Origin: Streptomyces longispororuber | GTDB lineage: Bacteria; Actinomycetota; Actinomycetes; Streptomycetales; Streptomycetaceae | DNA: 46,291 nt | Assembly (NCBI RefSeq): GCF_014656095.1 | Contig: NZ_BNBT01000058.1 | Span: 1 to 46,291 of the forward strand | Reading direction: 5' to 3' | Shown here: one piece after another, positions 15,839-22,532 of the stretch | How positions within the stretch are numbered: position 1 is the first letter of the stretch | Layout of the letters: each line of letters starts with the position of its first letter | Position numbers and translations under genes: made by a program | The notes under the pieces: generated by a model | Told to the model about the DNA's origin: nothing | Seen by the model: the letters and a program-made list of their open reading frames with translations, nothing else | Databases searched by the model: none

Positions 15839-17505
15839 GCCCCACCTCGAACCTTCCCGGCCTTCCCGCACACGGGCACGTCACCTTCCTCGGTGCCGGA
15901 CCCGGAGATCCGGGACTGCTGACCCTGCGCGCCGTCGAGGCGCTGGCCCGAGCGGATGTGCTGATCGCCGAGCCGGATGTTCTCGATGTCGTACGCGTCC
16001 ACGCGCGAGGGGGTGTGGACACACCTCTGCGGCAGCAGGCTGACGGCACGTCAGAGGGCGCTCAAGTGCCGTCCGCCGCCCCGGCCGAGGCTGCCGCCAA
16101 TCTTGTCATGGCGGCCGCGCGGGGCGGCAAGCGGGTCGTGCGTGCGGTGACCGGCGACCCCGGCCTGGACACGGACGCCGCCGACGAGATGCTCGCCTGC
16201 GCCGCCGAGGGCATCCCCTTCGAGGTGGTGCCGGGCATCGCGACCGCGGTCGGCGTGCCCGCGTACGCCGGGGTGCCGCTGCGGGACGCGCAGGGCACGG
16301 ACGTGCGGTTCGTCGACGCGCGGACCGCGTCCGACCGGTGCTGGAGCGAGGTCGGCGCCTCCGACGGCACGGTCGTCGTCTCCACGGCCCTGGACTCGGT
16401 GGCCGCGGCCGCCGGCGAGCTGGTGTCCGCCGGGCGCAAGCCCGACACCCCGATGACCGTCACGGTCGCCGGTACGACGACGCGCCAGCGCACCTGGACG
16501 GCGACGCTCGGCACCATCGCCCAGGTCCTCAAGCAGGCGAAAGTCCTGCCCTCGCCCGACGGCGGCCGCCCCGTCATAGCCGTGGTCGGTGAGCGCTCCG
16601 CCGCGGCCCGGCGCGACCAGCTCTCGTGGTTCGAGTCGAAGCCGCTGTTCGGCTGGCGGGTGCTCGTACCGCGCACGAAGGAGCAGGCGGCGTCGCTCTC
16701 CGACCAGTTGCGCTCGTACGGCGCGGTGCCGCACGAGGTGCCGACGATCGCCGTCGAGCCGCCGCGCACGCCCCAGCAGATGGAGCGGGCCGTGAAGGGC
16801 CTGGTGACCGGGCGCTACGAGTGGATCGCCTTCACCTCGGTCAACGCGGTCAAGGCGGTGCGCGAGAAGTTCGAGGAGTACGGGCTCGACGCCCGGGCCT
16901 TCGCGGGCATCAAGGTCGCCGCCGTGGGCGAGCAGACCGCGGCGGCGCTGATCGCCTTCGGCGTGAAGCCGGACCTGGTGCCGAGCGGCGAGCAGTCCGC
17001 GGCCGGCCTCCTGGAGGACTGGCCGCCGTACGACCCCGTCTTCGACCCGATCGACCGGGTGTTCCTGCCGCGTGCCGACATCGCCACGGAGACCCTGGTC
17101 GCGGGCCTGATCGACCTCGGGTGGGAGGTCGACGACGTCACCGCCTACCGGACCGTACGGGCCTCGCCGCCGCCCGCGGAGACCCGCGAGGCCATCAAGG
17201 GCGGCGGCTTCGACGCCGTGCTCTTCACCTCCAGCAGCACCGTGCGGAACCTGGTCGGCATCGCCGGCAAGCCGCACAACGTGACCGTCATCGCCTGTAT
17301 CGGGCCCGCCACCGCGAAGACCGCGGAGGAGCACGGGCTGCGGGTGGACGTGATGGCTCCGGAGCCGTCCGTGCACAAGCTGGCGGCGGCGCTCGCGGAG
17401 TTCGGGGCGCGGCGGCGGGTGGCCGCCCTGGAGGCGGGCGATCCGGTGACGCGGCCCAGTGAGCGGCGGCCCGGGGCCCGCAGACGGCGGGCGGCGGCGC
17501 CGTAG
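15835..17505 (+). CDS. hemD: Uroporphyrinogen-III synthase fused to a degenerate SUMT-like methylase domain
   Basis: 556 residues. Residues ~15-250 resemble uroporphyrinogen-III C-methyltransferase (LGAGPGDPGLLTLRAVEAL; IPFEVVPGIATAVGVPAYAG). The normally strict GGDPFVFGRGGEE motif reads TGDPGLDTDAADEM here, so methylase activity is doubtful. Residues ~275-530 are the HemD domain (LFGWRVLVPRTKEQAASLS, IAFTSVNAV, FTSSSTVRNL), which closes and inverts ring D to give uroporphyrinogen III. The C-terminus is a basic tail. The start is TTG 15835, overlapping the hemC TGA, with GGGGGAGCG upstream. Such CobA-HemD-like fusions are common in Streptomyces. Confidence 0.92.
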   Translation: MSPTSNLPGLPAHGHVTFLGAGPGDPGLLTLRAVEALARADVLIAEPDVLDVVRVHARGGVDTPLRQQADGTSEGAQVPSAAPAEAAANLVMAAARGGKRVVRAVTGDPGLDTDAADEMLACAAEGIPFEVVPGIATAVGVPAYAGVPLRDAQGTDVRFVDARTASDRCWSEVGASDGTVVVSTALDSVAAAAGELVSAGRKPDTPMTVTVAGTTTRQRTWTATLGTIAQVLKQAKVLPSPDGGRPVIAVVGERSAAARRDQLSWFESKPLFGWRVLVPRTKEQAASLSDQLRSYGAVPHEVPTIAVEPPRTPQQMERAVKGLVTGRYEWIAFTSVNAVKAVREKFEEYGLDARAFAGIKVAAVGEQTAAALIAFGVKPDLVPSGEQSAAGLLEDWPPYDPVFDPIDRVFLPRADIATETLVAGLIDLGWEVDDVTAYRTVRASPPPAETREAIKGGGFDAVLFTSSSTVRNLVGIAGKPHNVTVIACIGPATAKTAEEHGLRVDVMAPEPSVHKLAAALAEFGARRRVAALEAGDPVTRPSERRPGARRRRAAAP

Positions 17506-17546
17506 GGTGCCCTCGCGGGGTGCGCCTCAGGCCCGCCCTTCCCGAA

Positions 17547-17567
17547 CCAGGGGGCTCCGCCCCCTGG
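17547..17567. terminator. Hairpin after hemD
   Basis: A perfect 9-bp stem CCAGGGGGC / GCCCCCTGG with loop TCC, 41 bases after the hemD stop. It resembles the GGGGGCTCCGCCCCC hairpins found at many Streptomyces gene ends, and forms the left part of the repeat element that follows. A related GGGGCTCCGCCCC lies in front of the second copy of that element. Confidence 0.5.
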
Positions 17568-17589
17568 ACCCCCGGAATCGGCGCTCCGC

Positions 17590-17676
17590 GCCTCGTCCTC
17601 AAACGCCGGACGGGCTGGAACTCTTCACCGGGCCGCGCTGAGGATGTTCAGCCCGTCCGGCGTTTGAGGACGAGGC
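17590..17676. repeat. Palindromic intergenic element, copy 1 (28-bp arms)
   Basis: The left arm at 17590-17617 (GCCTCGTCCTCAAACGCCGG...) and the right arm at 17649-17676 are perfect inverted repeats of 28 bp around a 31-base loop. The same 28-bp arms recur at 27629-27748 with an unrelated, longer loop. It lies between hemD and hemB. Elements with this CGTCCGGCGTTTGAGGACGA core are, to my knowledge, scattered through many Streptomyces genomes. Confidence 0.9.
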
Positions 17677-17734
17677 CGCAGGCCGACCAGGCCGGGCGCA
17701 GGGCCAAGCAATCGTTCTACGGTGAGGTGGACAA

Positions 17735-18724
17735 GTGAGCACCTACGGTTCGTTTCCCGGTTCGCGGCCCCGGCGGCTGCGGACCAGCCCCGCGATGCGG
17801 CGCATGGTCGCCGAGACGCGGCTGCACCCGGCCGATCTGATCCTGCCCGCCTTCGTGCGGGAGGGGATCAGCGAGCCCGTGCCGATCGACGCGATGCCGG
17901 GCGTCGTCCAGCACACCCGGGACACGCTGAAGAAGGCCGCCGTGGAGGCGCTGGAGGCCGGGGTCTCGGGGATCATGCTGTTCGGCGTGCCGGAGGAGGC
18001 CAAGAAGGACGCCCTCGGCACGGCGGGCACCGACCCCGACGGGATCCTCCAGGTCGCCCTGCGCGACGTGCGGGCCGAGGTCGGTGACGACCTCGTCGTC
18101 ATGTCCGACCTGTGCCTGGACGAGACGACCGACCACGGGCACTGCGGGGTCCTCGACGACCGGGGGCGCGTCGACAACGACGCCACCCTGGAGCGGTACG
18201 CCGAGATGGCGCAGGTCCAGGCCGACGCGGGCGCGCACGTGGTCGGGCCGAGCGGGATGATGGACGGCCAGATCGGCGTCATCCGCGACGCGTTGGACCA
18301 GACCGGGCACGAGGACGTCGCCGTGCTCGCGTACACCGCGAAGTACTCCTCCGCGTTCTACGGCCCCTTCCGTGAGGCCGTCGGCTCCTCGCTGAAGGGC
18401 GACCGCAAGACCTACCAGCAGGACCCGGCCAACAGCCGCGAGTCCCTGCGGGAGCTGGCGCTCGACCTGGAGGAGGGCGCCGACATGGTGATGGTCAAGC
18501 CCGCCGGGCCCTACCTGGACATCGTCGCCAAGGTGGCGGACCACGTGGACGTGCCCGTGGCCGCGTACCAGATCTCCGGCGAGTACGCGATGATCGAGGC
18601 CGCCGCCCAGCGCGGCTGGATCGACCGGGACAAGGCGATCATGGAGTCGCTGACCGGGATCAAGCGGGCCGGGGCCAACCTGATCCTCACCTACTGGGCC
18701 ACGGAGGTCGCGCGGCAGCTCTGA
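17735..18724 (+). CDS. hemB: Delta-aminolevulinic acid dehydratase (porphobilinogen synthase)
   Basis: 329 residues. Two active-site lysines are visible: K203 in YTAKYSSAFYGPF and K255 in VMVKPAGPYLD, the Schiff-base lysine. The metal loop reads DLCLDETTDHGHCG, so one of the three zinc-type cysteines is Asp while two Cys remain, a hybrid of the Zn and Mg types. It condenses two 5-aminolevulinates to porphobilinogen, feeding hemC. GTG 17735 has GGTGAGGTGG upstream. It is separated from hemD by the palindromic element, so it may have its own promoter. Confidence 0.96.
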   Translation: MSTYGSFPGSRPRRLRTSPAMRRMVAETRLHPADLILPAFVREGISEPVPIDAMPGVVQHTRDTLKKAAVEALEAGVSGIMLFGVPEEAKKDALGTAGTDPDGILQVALRDVRAEVGDDLVVMSDLCLDETTDHGHCGVLDDRGRVDNDATLERYAEMAQVQADAGAHVVGPSGMMDGQIGVIRDALDQTGHEDVAVLAYTAKYSSAFYGPFREAVGSSLKGDRKTYQQDPANSRESLRELALDLEEGADMVMVKPAGPYLDIVAKVADHVDVPVAAYQISGEYAMIEAAAQRGWIDRDKAIMESLTGIKRAGANLILTYWATEVARQL

Positions 18725-18793
18725 GCCGCCGGGTCCGGTGCGCCGGGGTGCCGTCGCCGGGTGCCGCCGGTCCGGGGCCGCGGGGGTGCGCGC

Positions 18794-18824
18794 TTGACTT
18801 CACCTTTGGTTGAAGTTTCAGAGT
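18794..18824 (+). promoter_or_regulatory. MerR-type promoter/operator
   Basis: TTGACT (18794-18799) and CAGAGT (18819-18824) are spaced by 19 bases, longer than the usual 17. The spacer region carries the palindrome ACTTCA-CCTTTGGT-TGAAGT (18797-18816). A 19-bp spacer overlapped by a dyad is the hallmark of promoters activated by MerR-family regulators. The predicted start lies about 35 bases before the oxidoreductase ATG. No merR gene is adjacent. Confidence 0.6.
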
Positions 18825-18865
18825 GGGGCGTGTCGAAGCGTTCGCCGCCCCCTCGGGAGGACCCC

Positions 18866-19828
18866 ATGCACGCCGTTGTACTGCGCGAGTTCGGCCCCGC
18901 CCACAACCTCCGCCAGGAGGTCCTGCCCGACCCCGAACCGGGGCCGGGCCAGGTCCGGATCGCCGTCCGGGCGGCGGGCGTCCACTTCATCGAGACCGTG
19001 CTGCGGGCGGGCGCCGCCGGTGAGCTGGCCCCGCCGCTGCCCGAGCTGCCCCACGTCTTCGGCGGGGAGGTCGCCGGGGTCGTCGACGCGGCGGGCCCCG
19101 GCGTCGACACCTCCTGGCTGGGGCGGTCCGTGGTGACCGCCCACGGGACGCCCGGCGGCTACGCCGAGCTGGCCGTCGCCGGGCTCGACGAGGTGCATCC
19201 GCTCCCCGACGGCCTCGGGTTCCAGGCCGCCGTCGCCATGGTCGTCACCGGCAGCACCGCCGTCGGCCTGCTCGACATCGCGCGCCTCACCGCCGCCGAC
19301 GTGGTCCTGGTGACCTCCGCCGCCGGGGGTGTCGGGCGCCTCGTCGTCCAGCACGCGCTCGCCGCGGGCGCCACCGTGGTGGGCGCCGCGGGCGGCGGCG
19401 CCAAGAGCGGCGCCGTGCGCGCGCTCGGCGCCCACGCCGTCGACTACCGTCAGGACGGCTGGGACGACGCCGTCCGCGAACTCCTCGGCGCCGAGCGGCC
19501 CTTGACCGCCGTCGTGGACGGCGTCGGCGGTGCCGTCGCCGCCACCGCGTACGAACTCGTCGCCGACGGCGGGCGGTTCGTGTCCATCGGCGCCGCCTCG
19601 CAGGTCGGCTTCGCCCCCGCCACCGACCGGGTCCGTCACGTCGACGCCCTGCTCGAACTGCTCGCCCGGCCCGAGGACCGGCCAGGACAGGAGCGCCGCG
19701 CCCTCGCCGCCGCCGCGCGCGGCGACCTCGTCCCGGCGGTGCAGTCCTTCCCGCTGTCCCACGCCGCCGAGGTGCACGCGGCCCTCGAACGCCGGGAGAC
19801 CACCGGCAAGGTGGTGCTCGTCCCGTGA
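18866..19828 (+). CDS. Zinc-binding dehydrogenase / quinone oxidoreductase (MDR family)
   Basis: 320 residues of the medium-chain dehydrogenase/reductase superfamily: an N-terminal GroES-like domain (EVAGVVDAAGPGVD) and a Rossmann domain with VLVTSAAGGVGRLVVQHA. The structural and catalytic zinc ligands of alcohol dehydrogenases are absent, so it belongs to the NADPH:quinone reductase-like group. It is preceded by a good Shine-Dalgarno (GGGAGG, five bases) and a MerR-type promoter. This suggests induction by a stress or a small molecule. It converges with the imine-reductase-like gene. Confidence 0.85.
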   Translation: MHAVVLREFGPAHNLRQEVLPDPEPGPGQVRIAVRAAGVHFIETVLRAGAAGELAPPLPELPHVFGGEVAGVVDAAGPGVDTSWLGRSVVTAHGTPGGYAELAVAGLDEVHPLPDGLGFQAAVAMVVTGSTAVGLLDIARLTAADVVLVTSAAGGVGRLVVQHALAAGATVVGAAGGGAKSGAVRALGAHAVDYRQDGWDDAVRELLGAERPLTAVVDGVGGAVAATAYELVADGGRFVSIGAASQVGFAPATDRVRHVDALLELLARPEDRPGQERRALAAAARGDLVPAVQSFPLSHAAEVHAALERRETTGKVVLVP

Positions 19829-19856
19829 TGCCGTGGCGGTTCGGCGCCCGGATGCC

Positions 19857-20747
19857 CTACTGCGTCTTCAGCAGCTCGGACAGGCGCGACAGGCCGTCGG
19901 CGGCGTACCCCTCCGCGACGGCGCGGTCCAGGAGGGGCTGCAGCCCGGCGAACAGCTCGTCGCTCACGCCCTGTTCGGCGAAGGCGGCAAGCAGGTTGGG
20001 GAACGCCGCCTGATTGACCGCCAGGCTGGACACGTCCGTCAGGTGCTGCCCGGACTCCAGGGCCTCGGCCGTGCCGGGCACGATCCCGTGGACCATCGCG
20101 GTGATCCACTCGGCGAGCAGCGGCGCGAACTCCTTCGGCGCCACGCCCGCCCGGCCCGTCATCGCGAACGCCTGCGCCACGCCCATCACCATGCCGTACA
20201 TGCCGGTGAGCAGCGACAGGTCCCACAGCGCCGCGAGCCCCGCGTCCGTGCCGACCCACCTGGTGCCGGCCAGTGCCGCGAGCGTCTCGCGGTGCTCGGC
20301 GTAGGCCTGCTCGTCGCCGCTGTAGAGGATGTACGCGCCCGGCGTCGCGATCATCTGCGGGATCGCCATGATGCCGCCGTCCACGTACGCGACGCCGTGG
20401 TCCCGGGCCCATCCGGCCAGCTCACGGGCCTGGCCGGGCGTGCCGTTGGTGACGTTCACCAGGGTGCGGCCGCGCAGTTCCCCGGCGAGGGGCGCGAGCA
20501 GCTTGTGCACGTCGTCGTTGGTCGTGAGGCAGACGATCACCAGCGGGGCCGCGGTGACCGCCGCGGCGGCCGTGTCCGCCGGGAGCGCGCCCTGGGCGAC
20601 CAGGGGGCCCGTCTTGGCGGCCGTACGGTTCCAGACCGTGGTCGGGTGGCCCGCCTTGAGCAGCGCGGCGGCCAGGGCGGACCCCATCATGCCGAGGCCC
20701 AGGACGGAGACGGGACGCTCGGCGGGGGTGTGGGCGGTGGCGGACAT
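19857..20747 (-). CDS. NAD(P)-binding reductase, imine-reductase-like (6PGDH/beta-HAD family)
   Basis: 296 residues. An N-terminal Rossmann motif VLGLGMMGSALA is followed by TVWNRTAAK, the NADPH-specifying pattern of imine reductases. The middle helix carries LAALWDLSLL, with an Asp at the position used as proton donor in many imine reductases. The C-terminal helical part matches dimer-forming IRED-like proteins. It probably reduces an imine or beta-hydroxyacid-type compound with NADPH; the substrate is unknown. ATG 20747 has GAAGGAG with five bases of spacing, preferred over a 37-codon longer frame. Its leader contains a strong hairpin able to interact with the ribosome-binding site. Confidence 0.82.
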   Translation of the reverse strand: MSATAHTPAERPVSVLGLGMMGSALAAALLKAGHPTTVWNRTAAKTGPLVAQGALPADTAAAAVTAAPLVIVCLTTNDDVHKLLAPLAGELRGRTLVNVTNGTPGQARELAGWARDHGVAYVDGGIMAIPQMIATPGAYILYSGDEQAYAEHRETLAALAGTRWVGTDAGLAALWDLSLLTGMYGMVMGVAQAFAMTGRAGVAPKEFAPLLAEWITAMVHGIVPGTAEALESGQHLTDVSSLAVNQAAFPNLLAAFAEQGVSDELFAGLQPLLDRAVAEGYAADGLSRLSELLKTQ

Positions 20748-20782
20748 GGGGGCTCCTTCGATGCTCCGGTCGGGCCGCGGAG

Positions 20783-20810
20783 GAGCCCCCGTACCGGAGT
20801 ACGGGGGCTC
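20783..20810 (-). promoter_or_regulatory. Leader hairpin with possible ribosome-binding-site switch
   Basis: On the minus-strand RNA a perfect 12-bp stem GAGCCCCCGTAC / GTACGGGGGCTC (loop TCCG) lies about 35 bases upstream of the start codon. Its second arm contains GGGGGCTCC, fully complementary to GGAGCCCCC, which overlaps the Shine-Dalgarno (20756-20748). The two pairings exclude each other. Confidence 0.5.
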
Positions 20811-20856
20811 GCTCGCCGGGAATGCCTCGATCCTCTGTCCGCACCGGACTTCCGAC

Positions 20857-20883
20857 AAGTACCGACTATTAAGTGGGGTACTT
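20857..20883. promoter_or_regulatory. Dyad upstream of the imine-reductase-like gene
   Basis: AAGTAC (20857-20862) and GTACTT (20878-20883) are inverted around an A/T-richer centre containing CGACTATTAAG. Such arms are a plausible operator over the promoter. Neither the regulator nor the promoter boxes can be named. Confidence 0.35.
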
Positions 20884-20924
20884 ACCGAGAGGTTCGCACG
20901 GGGTGGTGCGCGGGTGCCGGGAGG

Positions 20925-21455
20925 TCACCAGACCAGGGCGTCCGCCGGGTTCGGCTGCCAGTAGGTGACGAAGGCCGAGCTGTCCACGTACACGCCGCCC
21001 GCCGGGAGCTTCGGGTACGTCACGGAGCCCGCGCCGCCGTCCATCGCGCGGTTGGAGAAGAGCACGCCGAGCTTGTCGGCCTGGTAGCCCTCCGAGCCCT
21101 CCGCCGACGAGGTGCCGATGCCCGCGTACGCGCTCTCGCCGGGCTTCAGGGCGATGACCGACTGCGGCGCGCTGTCCTCGATGACGCGGATGGACGACTG
21201 CGCGTCGTCGAAGCGCAGGAACGGGGCGTTGTACGCGTAGCACGTCTTCGTGCCGGTGTTCTTGGCCGTCAGGAGCAGGTGGTTCAGCGGACGCTGCACC
21301 TCCTGGACGGTCACCTTGGTGTTGGCGGCGGTGCACGTGACGGTGGCCGCCGCCTTGGCGGGCGCGGCGGTCGCCGACGTACCGGCGAGGGTGGTGAGGG
21401 AGAGCGCGGCGGTGAGGGTGGCGAGGACGGCCGCGGTGCGGTGGGTCTTGCGCAT
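20925..21455 (-). CDS. Secreted DUF4232 protein
   Basis: 176 residues with a Sec signal peptide (MRKTHRTAAVLATLTAALSL ... AGTSATAAPA; cleavage after an Ala-x-Ala near residue 31). A DUF4232 domain follows, starting at TCTAANTKVTVQEVQRPLN. The domain has two conserved cysteines (TCTAAN and KTCYAYN) and a beta-sandwich pattern. Its function is unknown; the protein is extracytoplasmic. It is a close relative of the lipoprotein just upstream on the same strand, with which it probably shares a transcript. Confidence 0.82.
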   Translation of the reverse strand: MRKTHRTAAVLATLTAALSLTTLAGTSATAAPAKAAATVTCTAANTKVTVQEVQRPLNHLLLTAKNTGTKTCYAYNAPFLRFDDAQSSIRVIEDSAPQSVIALKPGESAYAGIGTSSAEGSEGYQADKLGVLFSNRAMDGGAGSVTYPKLPAGGVYVDSSAFVTYWQPNPADALVW

Positions 21456-21563
21456 GGTGGGTTCCTGTTCCTTCTGGTTGTTTCGTCGGTTGGTCGGTCG
21501 GTCGGCTGGTCGGTCCGCCGGTCTCTTCCGGCTTGTACTGCGGCGGAGGTTCCGCGGCGGGGG

Positions 21564-22325
21564 TCAGTTGAGCGCGTCGGTCGAGCTGCTCAGCCAGTAG
21601 GTGACGCGCAGCTTGTCGTCCACGTGCACGCCCTTGGCCTGGAGCATGGCGTCGGCCATCCGGTCGCTGCCCTCGAAGCCGACCTTGAGGCTCTGGGCGG
21701 TGCGGCCCTCGCCGCCGCTGCCGTCGCCGGCCGAGAGGATCACGCCGGCGTAGCCCTTCGCGCCCGGCTTGAGCGAGGTGACCGCCTGCGGCTTGGTCTC
21801 CTCGATGACCGGCGGGACGGACTGCGCGTCCTCGAACTGGAGGCGCGGGTAGCCCTTCAGGTCGCACATCTTGGAGCCGGTGTTGGTGACGGTCAGGAGC
21901 ATGTAGTTGAGGGGCCGCTGGACCGGGGTCGCGGTGACGGAGGTGTTGGCGGCGGTGCAGGGCACGCGGTTCGCCGGGGCGTAGGGGTCGGCGTCCTTGG
22001 CGCCGGACGCTCCCGCGGAGGCCTTGCCTGAGCTGCCGGAGCCACCCGTTCCGCCGGAGCCGCCGGTGGCGCTTCCGGAGGAACCGGAGGAGCCGGTGGA
22101 GCCCGACGTGCCGCCGGAGCCGCTGCTTCCGGTGTTCGCGCCGGAGTCGGCGCTCGCGCCGCCGTCGGTGCCGCCCGACTGCTGCCCCGCCGACTGCGTG
22201 GGCTTCGCGGCGCCCTCGTCCCGGGTGCCTTCGTCGTTGTCGCACGCCGTGAGCGAGAGCGCGGCGACCGCGAGCGCCGCGGCGGCGAACAGGCGGGTAC
22301 GGGGACGTCGGAGGGGCGCACGCAT
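21564..22325 (-). CDS. DUF4232 lipoprotein
   Basis: 253 residues. A lipoprotein signal peptide with lipobox LSLTAC places the modified Cys at about residue 28. Then comes a ~75-residue Gly/Ser/Thr-rich linker, and a C-terminal DUF4232 domain (PCTAANTSVTATPVQRPLNY) with the same cysteine pattern as its neighbour. It is presumably held on the outer face of the cytoplasmic membrane by a flexible stalk. ATG 22325 is preferred over the longer open frame because the signal peptide begins there. It is divergent from the membrane-anchored HTH gene, with about 200 bases between them. Confidence 0.82.
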   Translation of the reverse strand: MRAPLRRPRTRLFAAAALAVAALSLTACDNDEGTRDEGAAKPTQSAGQQSGGTDGGASADSGANTGSSGSGGTSGSTGSSGSSGSATGGSGGTGGSGSSGKASAGASGAKDADPYAPANRVPCTAANTSVTATPVQRPLNYMLLTVTNTGSKMCDLKGYPRLQFEDAQSVPPVIEETKPQAVTSLKPGAKGYAGVILSAGDGSGGEGRTAQSLKVGFEGSDRMADAMLQAKGVHVDDKLRVTYWLSSSTDALN

Positions 22326-22532
22326 GGCGGGTCTCTTCTCGTGTGACGGGGTAGACGCGAGCCGCTCGGACGGACTTCCGGAAGCGGCGTGCTTGGATGA
22401 CCCACAGCTTGCGCGGCGTTGTGTCCCAGCCGTTAGCGTTGCCGCGGCATCGGGGACACTGGAACGCTTGCAACGGCACTGACCTGGGGGAATAGGCGTC
22501 ACCTGGAACGGTGGCGCGGGATGGAGGACGAC

